From: an uncultured Sphingomonas sp.
GTDB lineage: Bacteria > Pseudomonadota > Alphaproteobacteria > Sphingomonadales > Sphingomonadaceae
Length of the DNA stretch: 64,000 bases
NCBI GenBank assembly: GCA_913776045.1
Contig: CAJYOI010000041.1
Coordinates: forward strand, 62,001-126,000
Direction of reading: 5' to 3'
The notes under the pieces are model-generated. The model was not told the origin of the DNA. It saw only the letters and a list, made by a program, of their open reading frames with translations, and ran no database searches. Both the position numbers and the translations under genes were made by a program. The stretch's first letter is position 1, and each line of letters starts with the position of its first letter. Shown piece after piece: positions 63,080 through 64,000 of this stretch.

Positions 63080-63223
63080 CTACCCCTTCACCTTGAACCC
63101 GCAAATCACACCGAACACGAACGTCGCGAACAGCGCCAGTTCCACATGGGTCCCCGACCAGTGAAAATAGTCACGCCCGAACCCCACGAGCGCGACGAAC
63201 ATCACCATCGCCAGATACGCCAT
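63080..63223 (-). CDS. small two-helix membrane protein, unknown
   Basis: 47 residues: two hydrophobic segments (AYLAMVMFVALVGFG and ELALFATFVFGVICGF) joined by DYFHWSGTHV, ending KVKG. ATG 63223 has GGAG eight bases upstream. It lies on the opposite strand between purC and purS. I do not recognise it; the good ribosome site and clean membrane pattern support it. The 63110-63080 end faces purC. Confidence 0.65.
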   Translation of the reverse strand: MAYLAMVMFVALVGFGRDYFHWSGTHVELALFATFVFGVICGFKVKG

Positions 63224-63375
63224 CGTTTCCACTCCACCCACCGGCGCGGACGACGCGCCGCCACCCTTGAGAGTGTTCCCAAAACGTAAACGCGGGATGA
63301 AGCCTTGCCCCATATGCCGCGCGGGGGCATAGGCGCGGCCATCCAATCCAAACCAGCCCTGGGGACCCGGTTCAG

Positions 63376-63609
63376 ATGAAACTTCGCATCGTCGTGACGC
63401 TCAAGCCCGGCGTACTCGATCCGCAGGGCAAGGCGATCGAACATGCGCTCGGCAGCCTCGGCTTCGGCAGCGTGGGCGAGGTTCGCGCGGGCAAGATCTT
63501 CGAACTCGACGTCGCCGACGACACCAGCGACGCCGCGATCGACGAGATGTGCCGCAAGCTGCTGGCGAACACGGTCATCGAAAACTACCGCATCGAGCGC
63601 GCACAATGA
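63376..63609 (+). CDS. purS: phosphoribosylformylglycinamidine synthase, PurS subunit
   Basis: 77 residues, the small structural subunit of the three-part FGAM synthase (PurS-PurQ-PurL). [20 protein letters not shown] and [17 protein letters not shown] are typical. Stop overlaps the purQ ATG by four bases. Confidence 0.96.
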   Translation: MKLRIVVTLKPGVLDPQGKAIEHALGSLGFGSVGEVRAGKIFELDVADDTSDAAIDEMCRKLLANTVIENYRIERAQ

Positions 63610-64000
63610 GCGCCGCGGTCGTCGTCTTCCCGGGTTCGAACTGCGACCGCGATCTGGCGACCGCGATCCACGAGGTTACCGGCCGCGCCCCGCACATGGT
63701 CTGGCACGGTGACAGCGAGCTGCCGGACAGCCTCGACCTGATCGCGATCCCCGGCGGCTTCTCCTACGGCGATTATCTGCGCTGCGGCGCGATCGCGGCG
63801 CGGTCGCCGGTGATGGGCGCGGTCACCAAGGCGGCCGAACGTGGCGTGCCGGTGCTGGGCGTGTGCAACGGCTTTCAGGTGCTGACCGAAAGCGGCCTGC
63901 TGCCGGGTGCGCTGATGCGCAACGCCGGCCTCGACTTCGTGTGCCGCGACGTCGCGCTGACGGTCGAGAACAGCCAGAGCATCTTCACCAGCCAGTATCG
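63606..64000 (+). CDS. purQ: phosphoribosylformylglycinamidine synthase, PurQ subunit, partial
   Basis: Glutaminase subunit of FGAM synthase; 131 residues visible, running off the right edge. [33 protein letters not shown] and the nucleophile Cys in [13 protein letters not shown] mark the class-I amidotransferase fold. Coupled to purS by an ATGA overlap. Confidence 0.96.
   Translation, partial: MSAAVVVFPGSNCDRDLATAIHEVTGRAPHMVWHGDSELPDSLDLIAIPGGFSYGDYLRCGAIAARSPVMGAVTKAAERGVPVLGVCNGFQVLTESGLLPGALMRNAGLDFVCRDVALTVENSQSIFTSQY

Overview
The window is high-GC DNA from an alphaproteobacterium, most likely a Sphingomonas-like member of the Sphingomonadales. The clues are the sulfur operon order (uroporphyrinogen methyltransferase, DUF2849, cysI, DUF934, cysH), a WalW-like polysaccharide deacetylase, TonB/RND-type envelope genes and frequent 1-, 4- and 8-base gene overlaps. 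It carries 4 tRNA genes and about 45 protein genes. I see no transposase, integrase, phage gene or CRISPR array. The species assignment is inference from protein style and synteny; no search was run.

Layout. 1-3.6 kb (minus): vitamin B12 uptake, btuB-btuF-btuC, chained by GTGA overlaps behind a cobalamin riboswitch. 3.6-10.2 kb: maleylacetoacetate isomerase, then an RND efflux operon (adaptor, pump, outer-membrane channel). 10.3-14.9 kb: a small acidic protein, an orphan [2Fe-2S] subunit, an RcnB-like secreted protein, a prolyl-hydroxylase-type dioxygenase, recJ and tRNA-Glu. 15-17.5 kb (minus): an MHYT hybrid histidine kinase. 17.6-24.6 kb: hexuronate catabolism (semialdehyde dehydrogenase and altronate dehydratase on minus; uronate isomerase and fructuronate reductase on plus; a convergent LacI regulator). 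24.7-27.7 kb: malate synthase G divergent from a LysR regulator. 27.8-28.1 kb: a decayed antiporter gene. 28.3-30.9 kb: a zinc metalloprotease and tRNA-Pro.

31.2-43.7 kb is the most interesting part: one co-directional operon that looks like a rearranged Pel exopolysaccharide locus. Its first gene is a 1274-residue RTX-tailed protein with the deacetylase half of PelA. PelG (flippase), a stand-alone PelA hydrolase, a TPR protein and a separate beta-barrel (together a split PelB), PelD without its c-di-GMP-binding GGDEF domain, PelE and PelF (glycosyltransferase) follow. No pelC is visible. tRNA-Pro and a CAT-anticodon tRNA flank the locus.

43.9-50.4 kb: a WalW-like deacetylase and a histidine kinase (minus), an Lrp-type regulator, an M16 peptidase and elongator tRNA-Met. 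50.4-53.7 kb (minus): a GH130 glycosidase/phosphorylase cluster with an SDR, an alpha/beta hydrolase and a 2H phosphoesterase that seems to use a CTG start. 53.7-56.5 kb: selO and an AstD-like dehydrogenase. 56.6-61.2 kb: assimilatory sulfate/sulfite reduction and alkB. 61.2-62.0 kb: a 97-bp inverted-repeat element and a broken SDR gene. 62.2-64 kb: purC, a small membrane protein on the other strand, purS, and purQ running off the end.
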